Assembly (NCBI RefSeq): GCF_000378445.1
Contig: NZ_KB899702.1
Location: 75,076-139,075, forward strand
Length of the DNA: 64,000 bases
Direction of reading: 5' to 3'
Source of the DNA: Deinococcus aquatilis DSM 23025
Lineage (GTDB): Bacteria > Deinococcota > Deinococci > Deinococcales > Deinococcaceae
Shown here: piece by piece, positions 50,766 to 64,000 of the stretch
Position numbering within the stretch: the first letter of the stretch is position 1
Layout: each line of letters opens with the position of its first letter
Made by a program: the position numbers and the translations under genes
The notes under the pieces: model-generated
Seen by the model: only the letters and a program-made list of their open reading frames with translations
What the model was told of the DNA's origin: nothing
Databases searched by the model: none

Positions 50766-52022
50766 TCACTTCACTGTTTCTGAAATCGTTTCCGCCAGCG
50801 CCCTGATTCCGCGCTCGATCTGCTCTGGCGTGGCGTTGCTGTAGCTCAGGCGCATGGTGTTCTGGCCGCCGCCCAGCGCGAAAAACGAAGCGCCGGGAAC
50901 GAAGGCCACCTTGCGTTCCACGGCTCGGGCCAACATCGGCAGGGTGTCCACGCCCTGCGGCAACGTGATCCACAGGAACATCCCGCCCTGAGGCACGGTG
51001 TGGTGGATGCCTGCCGGAAACTGCTCCTTGATGTGACGGATCATGTCCTGGGCGCGTTCGCCGTAGGCCCTGCGAATCGTTTCGATCTGGCGGGGCAGCA
51101 CGGTGGGCAGGAGTTCGGTCACGATCATCTGGTTCAGCGTGGGCGTATGAAGGTCTGCGCCCTGCTTGGCCTGCACCAGCTTTTCGATCAGGGGCTTGGC
51201 GGCCTGAATCCACGCGTCACGCAGGCCGGGCACCAGCGTTTTGCTGAAAGAACCGCTGTAGATGATGTGGTTCTGGTCGGGGTCTCCGCCCACGCGGTCC
51301 AGCGCAATCTGATACAGACTGGGCGCGGGTTCGCCCGAAAAGCGCAGCTTGCCGTAAGGATCGTCTTCGATGACCAGCAGGCCGTGTTCGGCGGTCAGAC
51401 TGACGAGGCGTTCGCGGCGCTCTCTGCTCAGGGTGCGCCCGGTGGGGTTCTGGAAATTGGGGATGGCATACAGCAGTTTGGCCCGCTTGCCGCCCGCCTT
51501 CAGCCCCCGCAGCAGCTCTTCCAGCGCGTCTACGTCGATGCCTTCCTCGTCGGTGGGCATTTCCATGTACTGCGGGCCATACGGCTGGAAAGATTGCAGC
51601 GCTCCCAGATACGTCGGGCTTTCCACCAGCACGATGTCGCCTTCCGAGATCAGGATTTTGCCCAGCAGATCCAGACCCTGCTGGCTGCCGGTCATGATCT
51701 GCACATGCCCCGGCGTAATGCCAGCCGCCTCGGCCAGAAACTGGCGCAGTGGCAGGTGGCCCTCGGTGGTGCTGTATTGCAGGGCCGCCGCGCCGTAACG
51801 GGTCATCACGGTGTCCATCGCCTCACGCACGTCAGCGATGGGAAACAGTTCGGGGGCAGGCAGGCCGCCCGCGAAACTGATCACATCGGGTTGCTGCGTG
51901 ATTTTCAGAATCTCGCGGATGGCACTGGCCGTCATCTTGCGGGCGCGGTCACTCAGCATGGCGGTGAAGTCCAGCGGAACAGTGTTCGGCGTGAGCAGAG
52001 AGGGAGGCACAGTCGCAGTCAT
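50766..52022 (-). CDS. lysN: PLP-dependent aminotransferase, LysN/2-aminoadipate type
   Basis: 418 residues, class I/II fold. VISFAGGLPAPELFPI, GSQQGLDLLGKIL, YAIPNFQNPTG, VIEDDPYGKLRF and the PLP lysine in YSGSFSKTLVPGLRDAW match the multi-substrate aminotransferases of the Thermus/Deinococcus alpha-aminoadipate lysine pathway. The symbol is a best guess; aromatic or branched-chain activity is possible. ATG 52022 chosen: TACGAT sits 7 bases upstream and overlaps the alternative ATG 52031. Confidence 0.87.
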   Translation of the reverse strand: MTATVPPSLLTPNTVPLDFTAMLSDRARKMTASAIREILKITQQPDVISFAGGLPAPELFPIADVREAMDTVMTRYGAAALQYSTTEGHLPLRQFLAEAAGITPGHVQIMTGSQQGLDLLGKILISEGDIVLVESPTYLGALQSFQPYGPQYMEMPTDEEGIDVDALEELLRGLKAGGKRAKLLYAIPNFQNPTGRTLSRERRERLVSLTAEHGLLVIEDDPYGKLRFSGEPAPSLYQIALDRVGGDPDQNHIIYSGSFSKTLVPGLRDAWIQAAKPLIEKLVQAKQGADLHTPTLNQMIVTELLPTVLPRQIETIRRAYGERAQDMIRHIKEQFPAGIHHTVPQGGMFLWITLPQGVDTLPMLARAVERKVAFVPGASFFALGGGQNTMRLSYSNATPEQIERGIRALAETISETVK

Positions 52023-52306
52023 GAGTGTCATCGTAACGCCCCGGCAAGGCCTCCGTCTGTGTCAGGTCGGTGGGGCACACTGGCAAAACAGGCGGCTGTC
52101 TGAGCAGGGTGGACACCGCTTTACTGGGCGTGGAGGCCAGATGAACGCAGTACAGACCTTCCAGGTGGGCTGGGCAAATCGCACACAGGCCCGCCTGAGG
52201 CGGTTACAGTGCTGACGGTAATCATTTCGTTCGGGGAGCCGCGTTCAGGCTGCCCAGTTCGCTCTCACTCAGGCCACAGTTCCGGCCACCCTCAGGAGGC
52301 ATCACC

Positions 52307-53224
52307 ATGCTCGTTACCGGCTCAGACATTCTCGTTCCCGCCCGCGCAGGCAAGTACGGCGTGGGTTCCTTTAATACCAACAACATGGAAATCACGCAGG
52401 CGATCATTCATACCGCCGAAAAACTGCGTTCGCCCGTGATGGTGCAGATGAGCGAGGGGGCCATCAAGTACGGCGGCCAGGATCTCGCCAACATCGTCAA
52501 GGATCTGGCCCACCGCGCCACCGTGCCGGTCGCCCTGCACCTCGATCACGGCTCCTCCTACGAGTCGGCGCTGAACGCGATCCGCATGGGCTTTACCAGC
52601 GTCATGATCGACGCCTCTCACCATTCCTTCGAAGAGAACATCCGTGAAACCCGCCGTGTGGTGGAAGCCGCGCACGCCATGGGCATCAGCGTGGAATCGG
52701 AACTCGGGCGTTTGGGCGGCATCGAAGAGCACATCGTCGTAGACGAAAAAGACGCCTTCCTGACCGATCCCGAAGAAGCCGTGCAGTTTATCGAGCAGAC
52801 CGGCACCGATTATCTCGCCATCGCCATCGGCACCAGCCACGGCGCATTCAAGGGCAAGGGCCGCCCCTACATCGACCACGCCCGCATCGAGAAGATTGCC
52901 AGCCTGACCGGGATTCCTCTGGTGGCCCACGGCAGCAGCGGCGTACCTGCCGACATCATCGAGCGCTTCCGTGCAGCGGGCGGCGTGATCGGTGAGGCAG
53001 CAGGCATTGCCGACGAAGACTTGCAGCAGGCCACCCAGCACGGCATCGCCAAGGTGAACGTGGATACCGACCTGCGCCTTGCCAGCACCGTGGGCATCCG
53101 TGAAGCCCTGTTCGCCAACCCCAAAGAGTTCGACCCCCGCAAGATCTTCGGGCCTGCCCGCGACGTGATGAGCCAGGTCATCGAGCACAAGATGCGCGTG
53201 CTGGGCAGCGTCGGCAAGGCGTAA
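52307..53224 (+). CDS. fba: Class II fructose-bisphosphate aldolase
   Basis: 305 residues. Zinc ligands in VALHLDHGSSYESAL, ESELGRLGG, GTSHGAFKG and LVAHGSSGVP; NVDTDLR closes the phosphate site. Cleaves fructose-1,6-bisphosphate in glycolysis and the reverse in gluconeogenesis. AGGAGG 7 bases before ATG 52307 marks a leadered, strongly translated gene. Confidence 0.96.
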   Translation: MLVTGSDILVPARAGKYGVGSFNTNNMEITQAIIHTAEKLRSPVMVQMSEGAIKYGGQDLANIVKDLAHRATVPVALHLDHGSSYESALNAIRMGFTSVMIDASHHSFEENIRETRRVVEAAHAMGISVESELGRLGGIEEHIVVDEKDAFLTDPEEAVQFIEQTGTDYLAIAIGTSHGAFKGKGRPYIDHARIEKIASLTGIPLVAHGSSGVPADIIERFRAAGGVIGEAAGIADEDLQQATQHGIAKVNVDTDLRLASTVGIREALFANPKEFDPRKIFGPARDVMSQVIEHKMRVLGSVGKA

Positions 53225-53372
53225 GGACCACCCGGACTCCGGCACAGGGCAAGGGGGGCTGCCTGCGGGTTTGGCCCCCGTGTGCCCCCCCACCCACCCC
53301 CAATCAATCTGAGGGATGCGTCAGACTGGCGCGGGAGAATTCTCACCCACGCGGCTTATTCTGCCGATTGGC

Positions 53373-54092
53373 ATGAAGGCCGCCCGCCCCCTCCTTCCCC
53401 TCCTCCTGACCAGCCTGGTGGCCGTGGTTGCCCACGCAGCCACCACGCAGGGGTCAACGCCCCTTCCCGCTGGTTGGCAGGCCAAACTTGCTGCACTGTT
53501 GCCACAGGCCGGGCAGGCGACCCAGATTCTGGAGCGCCGTTCGAGTTTGTCTCTGTTTGAATTGCAGCGACGCGTGACCAACGTGGGGGGCAGTCCTGAC
53601 GCCCTCCGCACCGTCATCGTGACCGTATCTCAGGGCAAAGCGCCGGTGTACGACGCGAGGCTGGGCATAACTCAGGACGAATTCAAGCGCTATCTGGTCT
53701 TTCAGCAGTCTCTCGCGCCCAGCGGCAAAACCCTGAAATTGCCTGTGACCCGCGACAATGGCCGCCTGACATTCGGCGATACGGCGGGCATGAACGGCGT
53801 CCTGAGAGGCGTGACCATCGACCTCAAAACCGGTGAATTGCGCGTGCCAGAAGGCTTCAGCGCCCGCCCCAGCGCCGTGATGCCCAGCACCAACCCGGAC
53901 CGGGCGCTGGACGTGAGGCTGGGCTATCAATGGCGAGTCCGGGCCAACGACCCCGTGACCCAGAACGGCATCAACGGTGAGCTGACCCTGCTGGCGTTGA
54001 GCAGCGGGCAAATTATCCTCAGCTACAACCGCCTGAGCATGTTGCGGGGCCGGATCGACGAGGGCGAATTGATTCTGGGCTACACACGTTGA
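53373..54092 (+). CDS. Exported protein of unknown function
   Basis: 239 residues: signal peptide (RPLLPLLLTSLVAVVAHAAT), then a domain with AGWQAKLAALLPQ-like start, ILERRSSLSLFELQRRVTN and IILSYNRLSMLRGRIDEGEL. No catalytic motif recognised. ATG 53373 begins the signal peptide. Confidence 0.75.
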   Translation: MKAARPLLPLLLTSLVAVVAHAATTQGSTPLPAGWQAKLAALLPQAGQATQILERRSSLSLFELQRRVTNVGGSPDALRTVIVTVSQGKAPVYDARLGITQDEFKRYLVFQQSLAPSGKTLKLPVTRDNGRLTFGDTAGMNGVLRGVTIDLKTGELRVPEGFSARPSAVMPSTNPDRALDVRLGYQWRVRANDPVTQNGINGELTLLALSSGQIILSYNRLSMLRGRIDEGELILGYTR

Positions 54093-54303
54093 AAAAGCCT
54101 TTCCAGCGTGGCCTGCCTGAGATGAATTGAACTAGGTTCAGACCGTTGCCGCTGGTATCTGAAAGAAGACTGGACTGCCGGAGCAGAAGCTTCGGCAGAA
54201 TTTCTTTATCTTCCCGGCCTGCCTGATGAGTCTCTGACCCCACCTCAAGGGTTCCTCATGACTGCTTCAGGGGGCGTCACGTCTGGGCCGCTAGGCTGCA
54301 AGT

Positions 54304-56841
<2,538 letters not shown>

Positions 56842-56880
56842 GAGCCGGAATAATCTAGCTCTGTAAGAACAGAGATCAGC

Positions 56881-56913
56881 AGAGGCCAGCCCAGCGTTGG
56901 CCTCTGTTTGTTG
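56881..56913 (+). terminator. Terminator of the S8 protease gene
   Basis: AGAGGCCA...TGGCCTCT stem followed by GTTTGTT. Confidence 0.75.
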
Positions 56914-57040
56914 GCTGATTTCTTATGACCCGAAACCTGTCGCCTGCCTGAGCCTTCCCTTTGCGCCTGCTTCAGCCTGAGCAAAACGGCCTTCACGCCG
57001 CTCCCATGCCCCCCATTTGTCCGGCGAGTACGGTACAGGC

Positions 57041-57463
57041 ATGACACAACTCACCCTCCGAGACATCATGACCCGTGATCTGACCACCGTAGACGGTGGC
57101 GCGACCCTCAAGGAAGTGGCGAACCTGATGCGTGAACAGGACATCGGGAACGTGCTGATCATGGACGGCGAACGCCTTGCGGGAATCGTGACCGACCGTG
57201 ACATCGTGATTCGGGCCGTGGCCTACGGGCATGATCTGGGCAGCCCTGTCACCGATTACTCCAGCGACAACGTGTTTACGATGGACGCCAGTAGCAGCGT
57301 GCAGGACGCCGCACAGGAGATGGCGAACCGTCAGTTGCGCCGCCTGCCGATCACCGAGGAGGGCAAAGTGGTGGGCATCGTCTCGCTGGCTGACCTCGCC
57401 ACCAACGCCACAGGCCGCGCCGACGAGCAGGCGCTTCAGGGCATCAGCCAGCCCACGACCTGA
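57041..57463 (+). CDS. CBS-domain pair protein
   Basis: 140 residues made only of two CBS motifs (LRDIMTRDLTTVDGGATLKE; GIVTDRDIVIRAVAYG; VFTMDASSSVQDAAQEMAN; LPITEEGKVVGIVSLADLA). Such proteins bind adenine nucleotides and regulate partners. TACGGT lies 6 bases before ATG 57041 (leaderless). A strong terminator follows. Confidence 0.92.
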   Translation: MTQLTLRDIMTRDLTTVDGGATLKEVANLMREQDIGNVLIMDGERLAGIVTDRDIVIRAVAYGHDLGSPVTDYSSDNVFTMDASSSVQDAAQEMANRQLRRLPITEEGKVVGIVSLADLATNATGRADEQALQGISQPTT

Positions 57464-57475
57464 GCCGAGTGGTCA

Positions 57476-57514
57476 GGGGCCACTTCTCAGGTGTAGAGAA
57501 GTGGCCCCTTTTGT
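57476..57514 (+). terminator. Terminator of the CBS gene
   Basis: GGGGCCACTTCTC...GAGAAGTGGCCCC, a 13-bp perfect stem followed by TTTTGTT. Confidence 0.92.
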
Positions 57515-57521
57515 TGTGCTT

Positions 57522-58157
57522 CTACTTGTGTCCTACCGCCGCCGTACCCACACCCAGAGCAATATAGATGCCGCCCGTCACGTATTTCTGCCGTTTTGCC
57601 GCGACCTTGCTGCTGCGTAAACGGGTGCCGATGCTGCCGCCCAGCAGGGCGTACATGCCGTCGCTGCACACGGCCAAACACAGGAACAGCAGGCCGAAGG
57701 TCAGGGTTTGCAGGGCCACCGGGCCGCGCTCCGGGTGAACGAACTGCGGCAGGAAGGCCAGAAAAAACAGCGCCGTTTTGGGATTCAGCGCATTGATGAG
57801 TGCACCCTGCCAGAAGAGCTGCGACATGGACTGAGTTTTGGGCATGGGCAGATCGATGCCGTGTTCTTCATCTCGCGCCAGCAGGGTGCGAATGCCGATA
57901 TAGATCAGGTACGCGGCTCCCAGATACTTGAGAGCACTGAACAGCAGTGCCGACGACATCACCAGGGCCGACAGACCCACCGTGGCCGCCAGCACATGCA
58001 CCAGCCCGCCCGTCTGCACACCCAGTACCGATACCAGCCCTGCCCGCCGCCCCTGATGAGCCGACCTCGCCACGATGTACAGCACGGCGGGGCCGGGAAT
58101 AATCAGCAGCGCGAGGGCGGCGACAGCAAACAGGGCCAGCGAGGAAAGATCGGGCAT
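57522..58157 (-). CDS. LysE/RhtB-family amino-acid exporter
   Basis: 211 residues with six membrane helices. LFAVAALALLIIPGPAVLYI is the LysE family start (the GPA motif), and GALINALNPKTALFFLAFLP is the conserved second region. Exports amino acids or related compounds; substrate unknown. Confidence 0.93.
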   Translation of the reverse strand: MPDLSSLALFAVAALALLIIPGPAVLYIVARSAHQGRRAGLVSVLGVQTGGLVHVLAATVGLSALVMSSALLFSALKYLGAAYLIYIGIRTLLARDEEHGIDLPMPKTQSMSQLFWQGALINALNPKTALFFLAFLPQFVHPERGPVALQTLTFGLLFLCLAVCSDGMYALLGGSIGTRLRSSKVAAKRQKYVTGGIYIALGVGTAAVGHK

Positions 58158-58380
58158 GGCGTTCAGTTATTCAGATTTGAGATACAGGAGTCAAGGGCCA
58201 TGACCCATACGGATTCGGATTGAATCCCGTGGTTTAGGATTCAATCCGGCTTGCCAGGCTCTGTGGGCAGCTCTGCTAGTACGAACCAGAGACGGAGGAC
58301 AGGTGATGAGGTTCCGACTGTCCGGGCATCCTGCGGACTCTGTCTCAGCCGGACACTTTTCTTTCTGCCCTCAGGAAGGA

Positions 58381-59313
58381 TCAGTCCCCTTTTCGCAGCT
58401 CCCGCAACTTGCGGTACAGCTCCTTTTCTTCATCCGTCAGATTTTTGGGCAGGGTGATATTCAGCCGTACATACAGGTCGCCGCGCCCACCGTCTTTTTT
58501 GGGCCAGCCCTGCCCGCGCAGCCGCATGCGTTGGCCGCCGCTGCTGCCGGGGGGCACGCTCAGTTTGCCTTTGCCGCTCAGCGTCTGCACCGTGATGTCT
58601 CCGCCCAGCGCGGCCACCGGGGCAGGCACTTCGGCGCTGGTGGTCAGGTCGTCGCCGTCCAGATCAAAGCGGCCATCTTCCAGCACACGGATGGTCAGCA
58701 GAATATCGCCGCCCCCCGGCCCCTGTCCGGCCAGCCGCAGCCGTGCGCCGTCGCGGGTGCCGGGAGGAACGCGCAGGCTCAGGCGTTTGCCGTCCACGTT
58801 GATCACCTCGTCAGAGCCGCTGAAAGCCTCGGCCAACGTGACCTGCAATTCCCCTTCCACGTTCTGCACGAATCGTCTGCCCTGTGTGCCGCCCACGCCG
58901 CCCAGCAGATCTTCTATGTTGACCTGAGCACCGCCGGGAAAGCCCCCGCCGCCCATGCCGCCCGCACTGGGCCGCCGCCCACCCGTGCCACCAAACAGGC
59001 CCTGAAAAAAGTCGCTGAACTGGCTGGCGTCAAAGCCCGCAAAATCTCCGCCCTGAAAGCCGCCACCTCCGCCGCCGTAGCCGGGGGGAACCTGTCCGGT
59101 GTGCCCAAACTGATCGAACACCTTGCGCTTTTCGGGGTCGCTCAGAACAGCGTACGCCTCGCCAATTTCCTTGAACCGTTCGCCCGAAGCTGCGTCACCC
59201 GCGTTTTTGTCGGGGTGAAACTGCTTGGCGAGTTTGCGGTAAGCGGTCTTGATGTCGGCGTCGGACGCACTGCGGGACACGCCCAGCACGTCGTAATAAT
59301 CTTTGTAGGCCAT
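58381..59313 (-). CDS. dnaJ: DnaJ-type co-chaperone (CbpA-like, no zinc finger)
   Basis: 310 residues: J domain (1-70) with HPD in [13 protein letters not shown], Gly/Phe-rich region (about 75-150, [16 protein letters not shown]), then two C-terminal substrate-binding beta domains. The Cys-rich zinc finger of classic DnaJ is absent, as in CbpA and Thermus DnaJ. Stimulates DnaK ATPase. Last gene of the leftward dnaK cluster, 208 bp after VF530. Confidence 0.94.
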   Translation of the reverse strand: MAYKDYYDVLGVSRSASDADIKTAYRKLAKQFHPDKNAGDAASGERFKEIGEAYAVLSDPEKRKVFDQFGHTGQVPPGYGGGGGGFQGGDFAGFDASQFSDFFQGLFGGTGGRRPSAGGMGGGGFPGGAQVNIEDLLGGVGGTQGRRFVQNVEGELQVTLAEAFSGSDEVINVDGKRLSLRVPPGTRDGARLRLAGQGPGGGDILLTIRVLEDGRFDLDGDDLTTSAEVPAPVAALGGDITVQTLSGKGKLSVPPGSSGGQRMRLRGQGWPKKDGGRGDLYVRLNITLPKNLTDEEKELYRKLRELRKGD

Positions 59314-59368
59314 GTGGGGCGTCTCCTTTAGAGGGTGAAGGGCGTGTAGGGGTGCTGTGTCTCAGGAT

Positions 59369-59494
59369 CAAGGGTCTAAGGTGTTGGGCCGTTGCATATG
59401 GTGGTGATGCGTTTTCAACCCTCAAACGGTGCGCTCCGGTGCTCTCACCCCGAAGGCGCGAGGTGTTCTTAGACCTTCAGACCCCAGACCCTTG
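59369..59494. repeat. Inverted-repeat spacer element
   Basis: CAAGGGTCT (59369-59377) and AGACCCTTG (59486-59494) form perfect 9-bp ends of a ~126-bp spacer. Inner GTCTAAGG and CTTAGACC at about 59374 and 59468 add pairing. It lies between VF530 and dnaJ. Confidence 0.45.
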
Positions 59495-59521
59495 GACGTG
59501 CTTTTGCGGAAAAGCCAGAGC

Positions 59522-59770
59522 TTACCGCCCGGTGAATCCGGCCCCACCCAGCACCCATTCCAGATACAGCGCCTCGACTTTGGCGCGTGCCCAGGGCGTG
59601 CGGCGCAGGAATTTCAGGCTGCTCTGGATGCTGGGGTTCAGTTCAAAGCAGCGCACGGGCACGCGGTCTGCCATGCCTTCCCAGCCGTAGGCGTCCACCA
59701 GCCGTTCCAGAATCTGGGCCAGCGTCACGCCGTGCATGGGGTCAGGGTGCATAGAGTCGGGAGGAGTCAT
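59522..59770 (-). CDS. VF530/DUF2132-family protein
   Basis: 82 residues. LAQILERLVDAYGWEGMADR, VRCFELNPSIQSSLKFLRRT and WARAKVEALYLEWV are the hallmark of the VF530 (double-stranded-DNA-binding fold) family. Sits 7 bases after grpE and before dnaJ, so it is part of the chaperone transcript. Role unknown. Confidence 0.87.
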   Translation of the reverse strand: MTPPDSMHPDPMHGVTLAQILERLVDAYGWEGMADRVPVRCFELNPSIQSSLKFLRRTPWARAKVEALYLEWVLGGAGFTGR

Positions 59771-59777
59771 AGCGGCC

Positions 59778-60455
59778 TCAGCCCTTCTTGCTGACCACCA
59801 CGCGGGCGGGCCGCACGAGGCGATCACCCATGCGGAAGCCCAACTGATAGACCTGCACGATCACGTCGTCGGCGTCACCGGGCACCACCTGAAGCGCCTC
59901 GTGCCACTGGGGGTCGAAGGTTTCGCCCTCGCGTCCGGTCACTTCGAGGCCAAGCCCGCCGAACACGCGCAACATGGTCGCCTGCACCGCCTGCATCCCC
60001 GGAATCAGTTTGGCGGGGTCGCCCACGCCCATGCTCACGGCGCGGTCAAGGTCGTCGTACACGGGCATCAGGCTTTCGGCAGCTTTGGCGATGCCCTGAC
60101 CCTGCGCGGCGTCCACCTCACCTTGCAGGCGGCGGCGCTGGCTTTCAAAATCGGCGGCAAGGCGGGCGAGGCGGCCTTTCAGGTCGGCATTTTCCTTCTC
60201 CAGTTCGTCGGCCTGTTGCAGCTTCGCCATCATTTCCTGCACTTGCCCGAACATGTTGTCATCCATGCCGGGAAAGCCACCGTCTTCGTCAAGAAGTTCG
60301 GCATCCATCAATTCGGCGTCTTCTTCCATGTTGTCGGTATCGGTTTCTGGAATGTCCAGCCCGTCCATATCAATGGTCTTGTTTTCTCTGGCTGGGCCGT
60401 CTTTCTTCACGGTTTCAGGCTGCTGGTTGTCTCGGGTGTCGTCGTTCTGGGTCAT
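59778..60455 (-). CDS. grpE: Nucleotide exchange factor GrpE
   Basis: 225 residues: acidic N-terminal extension of about 75, long coiled coil (LQQADELEKENADLKGRLAR), then the beta wing with YDDLDRAV, VTGREGETFDPQWHEAL and RLVRPARVVVSK. Releases ADP from DnaK. ATG 60455 chosen; the frame opens to 60479. Second gene of the leftward dnaK cluster. Confidence 0.94.
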   Translation of the reverse strand: MTQNDDTRDNQQPETVKKDGPARENKTIDMDGLDIPETDTDNMEEDAELMDAELLDEDGGFPGMDDNMFGQVQEMMAKLQQADELEKENADLKGRLARLAADFESQRRRLQGEVDAAQGQGIAKAAESLMPVYDDLDRAVSMGVGDPAKLIPGMQAVQATMLRVFGGLGLEVTGREGETFDPQWHEALQVVPGDADDVIVQVYQLGFRMGDRLVRPARVVVSKKG

Positions 60456-60512
60456 GGGTTTACCTCGTCTGCGGAACATGGGAAGTCAGAATAGGGCGCG
60501 GCGCAACCCAAT

Positions 60513-60548
60513 AGGGGAGAGGGTGGCGTGTAGGCCGTCCTCTCCCCT
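60513..60548. other. Intergenic hairpin between dnaK and grpE
   Basis: AGGGGAGAG (60513-60521) pairs with CTCTCCCCT (60540-60548). No T-tract follows in the leftward sense, so it is more likely an mRNA-stabilising or processing hairpin that lets dnaK mRNA exceed grpE. Confidence 0.5.
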
Positions 60549-60584
60549 TGGTCTGTGGTGCATGGGTTACGGGTTGGACGGTGC

Positions 60585-62471
<1,887 letters not shown>

Positions 62472-62535
62472 GTGTTTGACTCCTTGAATGGATAAGATTC
62501 TGCCGCTGCAAGAACAGCAGTTCTAAACTTGGATC

Positions 62536-62564
62536 ATCATAGGGCCACAGTTGGGAACAGTCAA
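62536..62564 (-). promoter_or_regulatory. Sigma70-type promoter of dnaK
   Basis: Leftward -35 TTGACT (62564-62559), 17-base spacer, -10 TATGAT (62541-62536), about 65 bases before the dnaK ATG. Confidence 0.9.
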
Positions 62565-62567
62565 TAG

Positions 62568-62590
62568 AGTTGAGTGTAGTGCGCTCAACT
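62568..62590 (-). promoter_or_regulatory. HAIR-like operator (probable HspR site)
   Basis: AGTTGAG-N9-CTCAACT perfect inverted repeat, three bases from the -35 box. The core TTGAG-N9-CTCAA has the spacing of the HspR HAIR consensus (CTTGAGT-N7-ACTCAAG). HspR with DnaK as co-repressor represses chaperone genes in Deinococcus and actinobacteria. Confidence 0.75.
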
Positions 62591-62732
62591 TCAAGGCGAT
62601 GTGAAGATGAAAGCTGCGGCCAAACTTTCCCCCTTTTCTTCCAGATTTACCCTGCCCGGTCGGCATAGACTGATGCATGTCGCCTGTGGTCAGCCAACAG
62701 ATGTGCAGTCCCCGTTGCCAGAGGCCGGAACT

Positions 62733-64000
<1,268 letters not shown>

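Overview
The window is high-GC bacterial chromosome and reads as Deinococcus or a close relative. The grounds are the protein families present (DnaE of about 1,340 residues, LysN-like aminotransferase, secreted C1 and S8 proteases), spacer repeats of the kind seen in that genus, and the very frequent placement of a TANNNT -10 box only 6-8 nt before start codons (leaderless genes). The species call is inference; no rRNA gene is present.

Layout. 1-585 is a truncated leftward gene. 1,073-6,851 holds 2-oxoglutarate dehydrogenase E1 (sucA) and E2 (sucB), separated by a leftward unit: a 244-residue protein of unknown function followed by a non-coding RNA locus with two tandem, circularly permuted tRNA-like domains and its own terminator. 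7,061-14,402 carries a secreted papain-like protease, D-Ala-D-Ala ligase and a peptide ABC transporter (binding protein plus two permeases). 14,497-22,638 carries YgfZ, HemA, a siroheme-type dehydrogenase, tRNA-Trp, CutA, a thioesterase, a ROK kinase and an M29 aminopeptidase.

22,771-27,000 is a genomic island in the 3' end of tRNA-Pro(GGG). It is bounded by 51-bp direct repeats and contains decayed replication and HNH genes, a DUF4157-led protein with a C-terminal metallopeptidase motif, and an overlapping lipoprotein gene, probably an effector/immunity pair. 27,349-36,112 has a Baeyer-Villiger-type monooxygenase, endonuclease III, an MFS transporter, UPP synthase, an EamA transporter and a fused ABC ATPase-permease. 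36,224-44,590 has a Nudix hydrolase, an SDR, dnaE, pilT, a DinB-like protein and a 5-formyl-THF cyclo-ligase-like protein.

44,785-54,092 has an HD hydrolase, tRNA-Lys, folC, purE-purK, a VanW protein, a LysN-type aminotransferase and class II fructose-bisphosphate aldolase. 54,304-64,000 has a subtilase with a Thr-Pro linker, a CBS protein, a LysE exporter, the dnaK-grpE-VF530-dnaJ chaperone unit behind a sigma70 promoter with a HAIR-like HspR operator, and the 5' part of ftsH.

The two stand-out items are the permuted tRNA-like RNAs at 4,080-4,360, whose architecture matches the tRNA-mimic domain of YrlA-type bacterial Y RNAs but with no Ro60 gene beside them, and the effector/immunity pair in the tRNA-Pro island.
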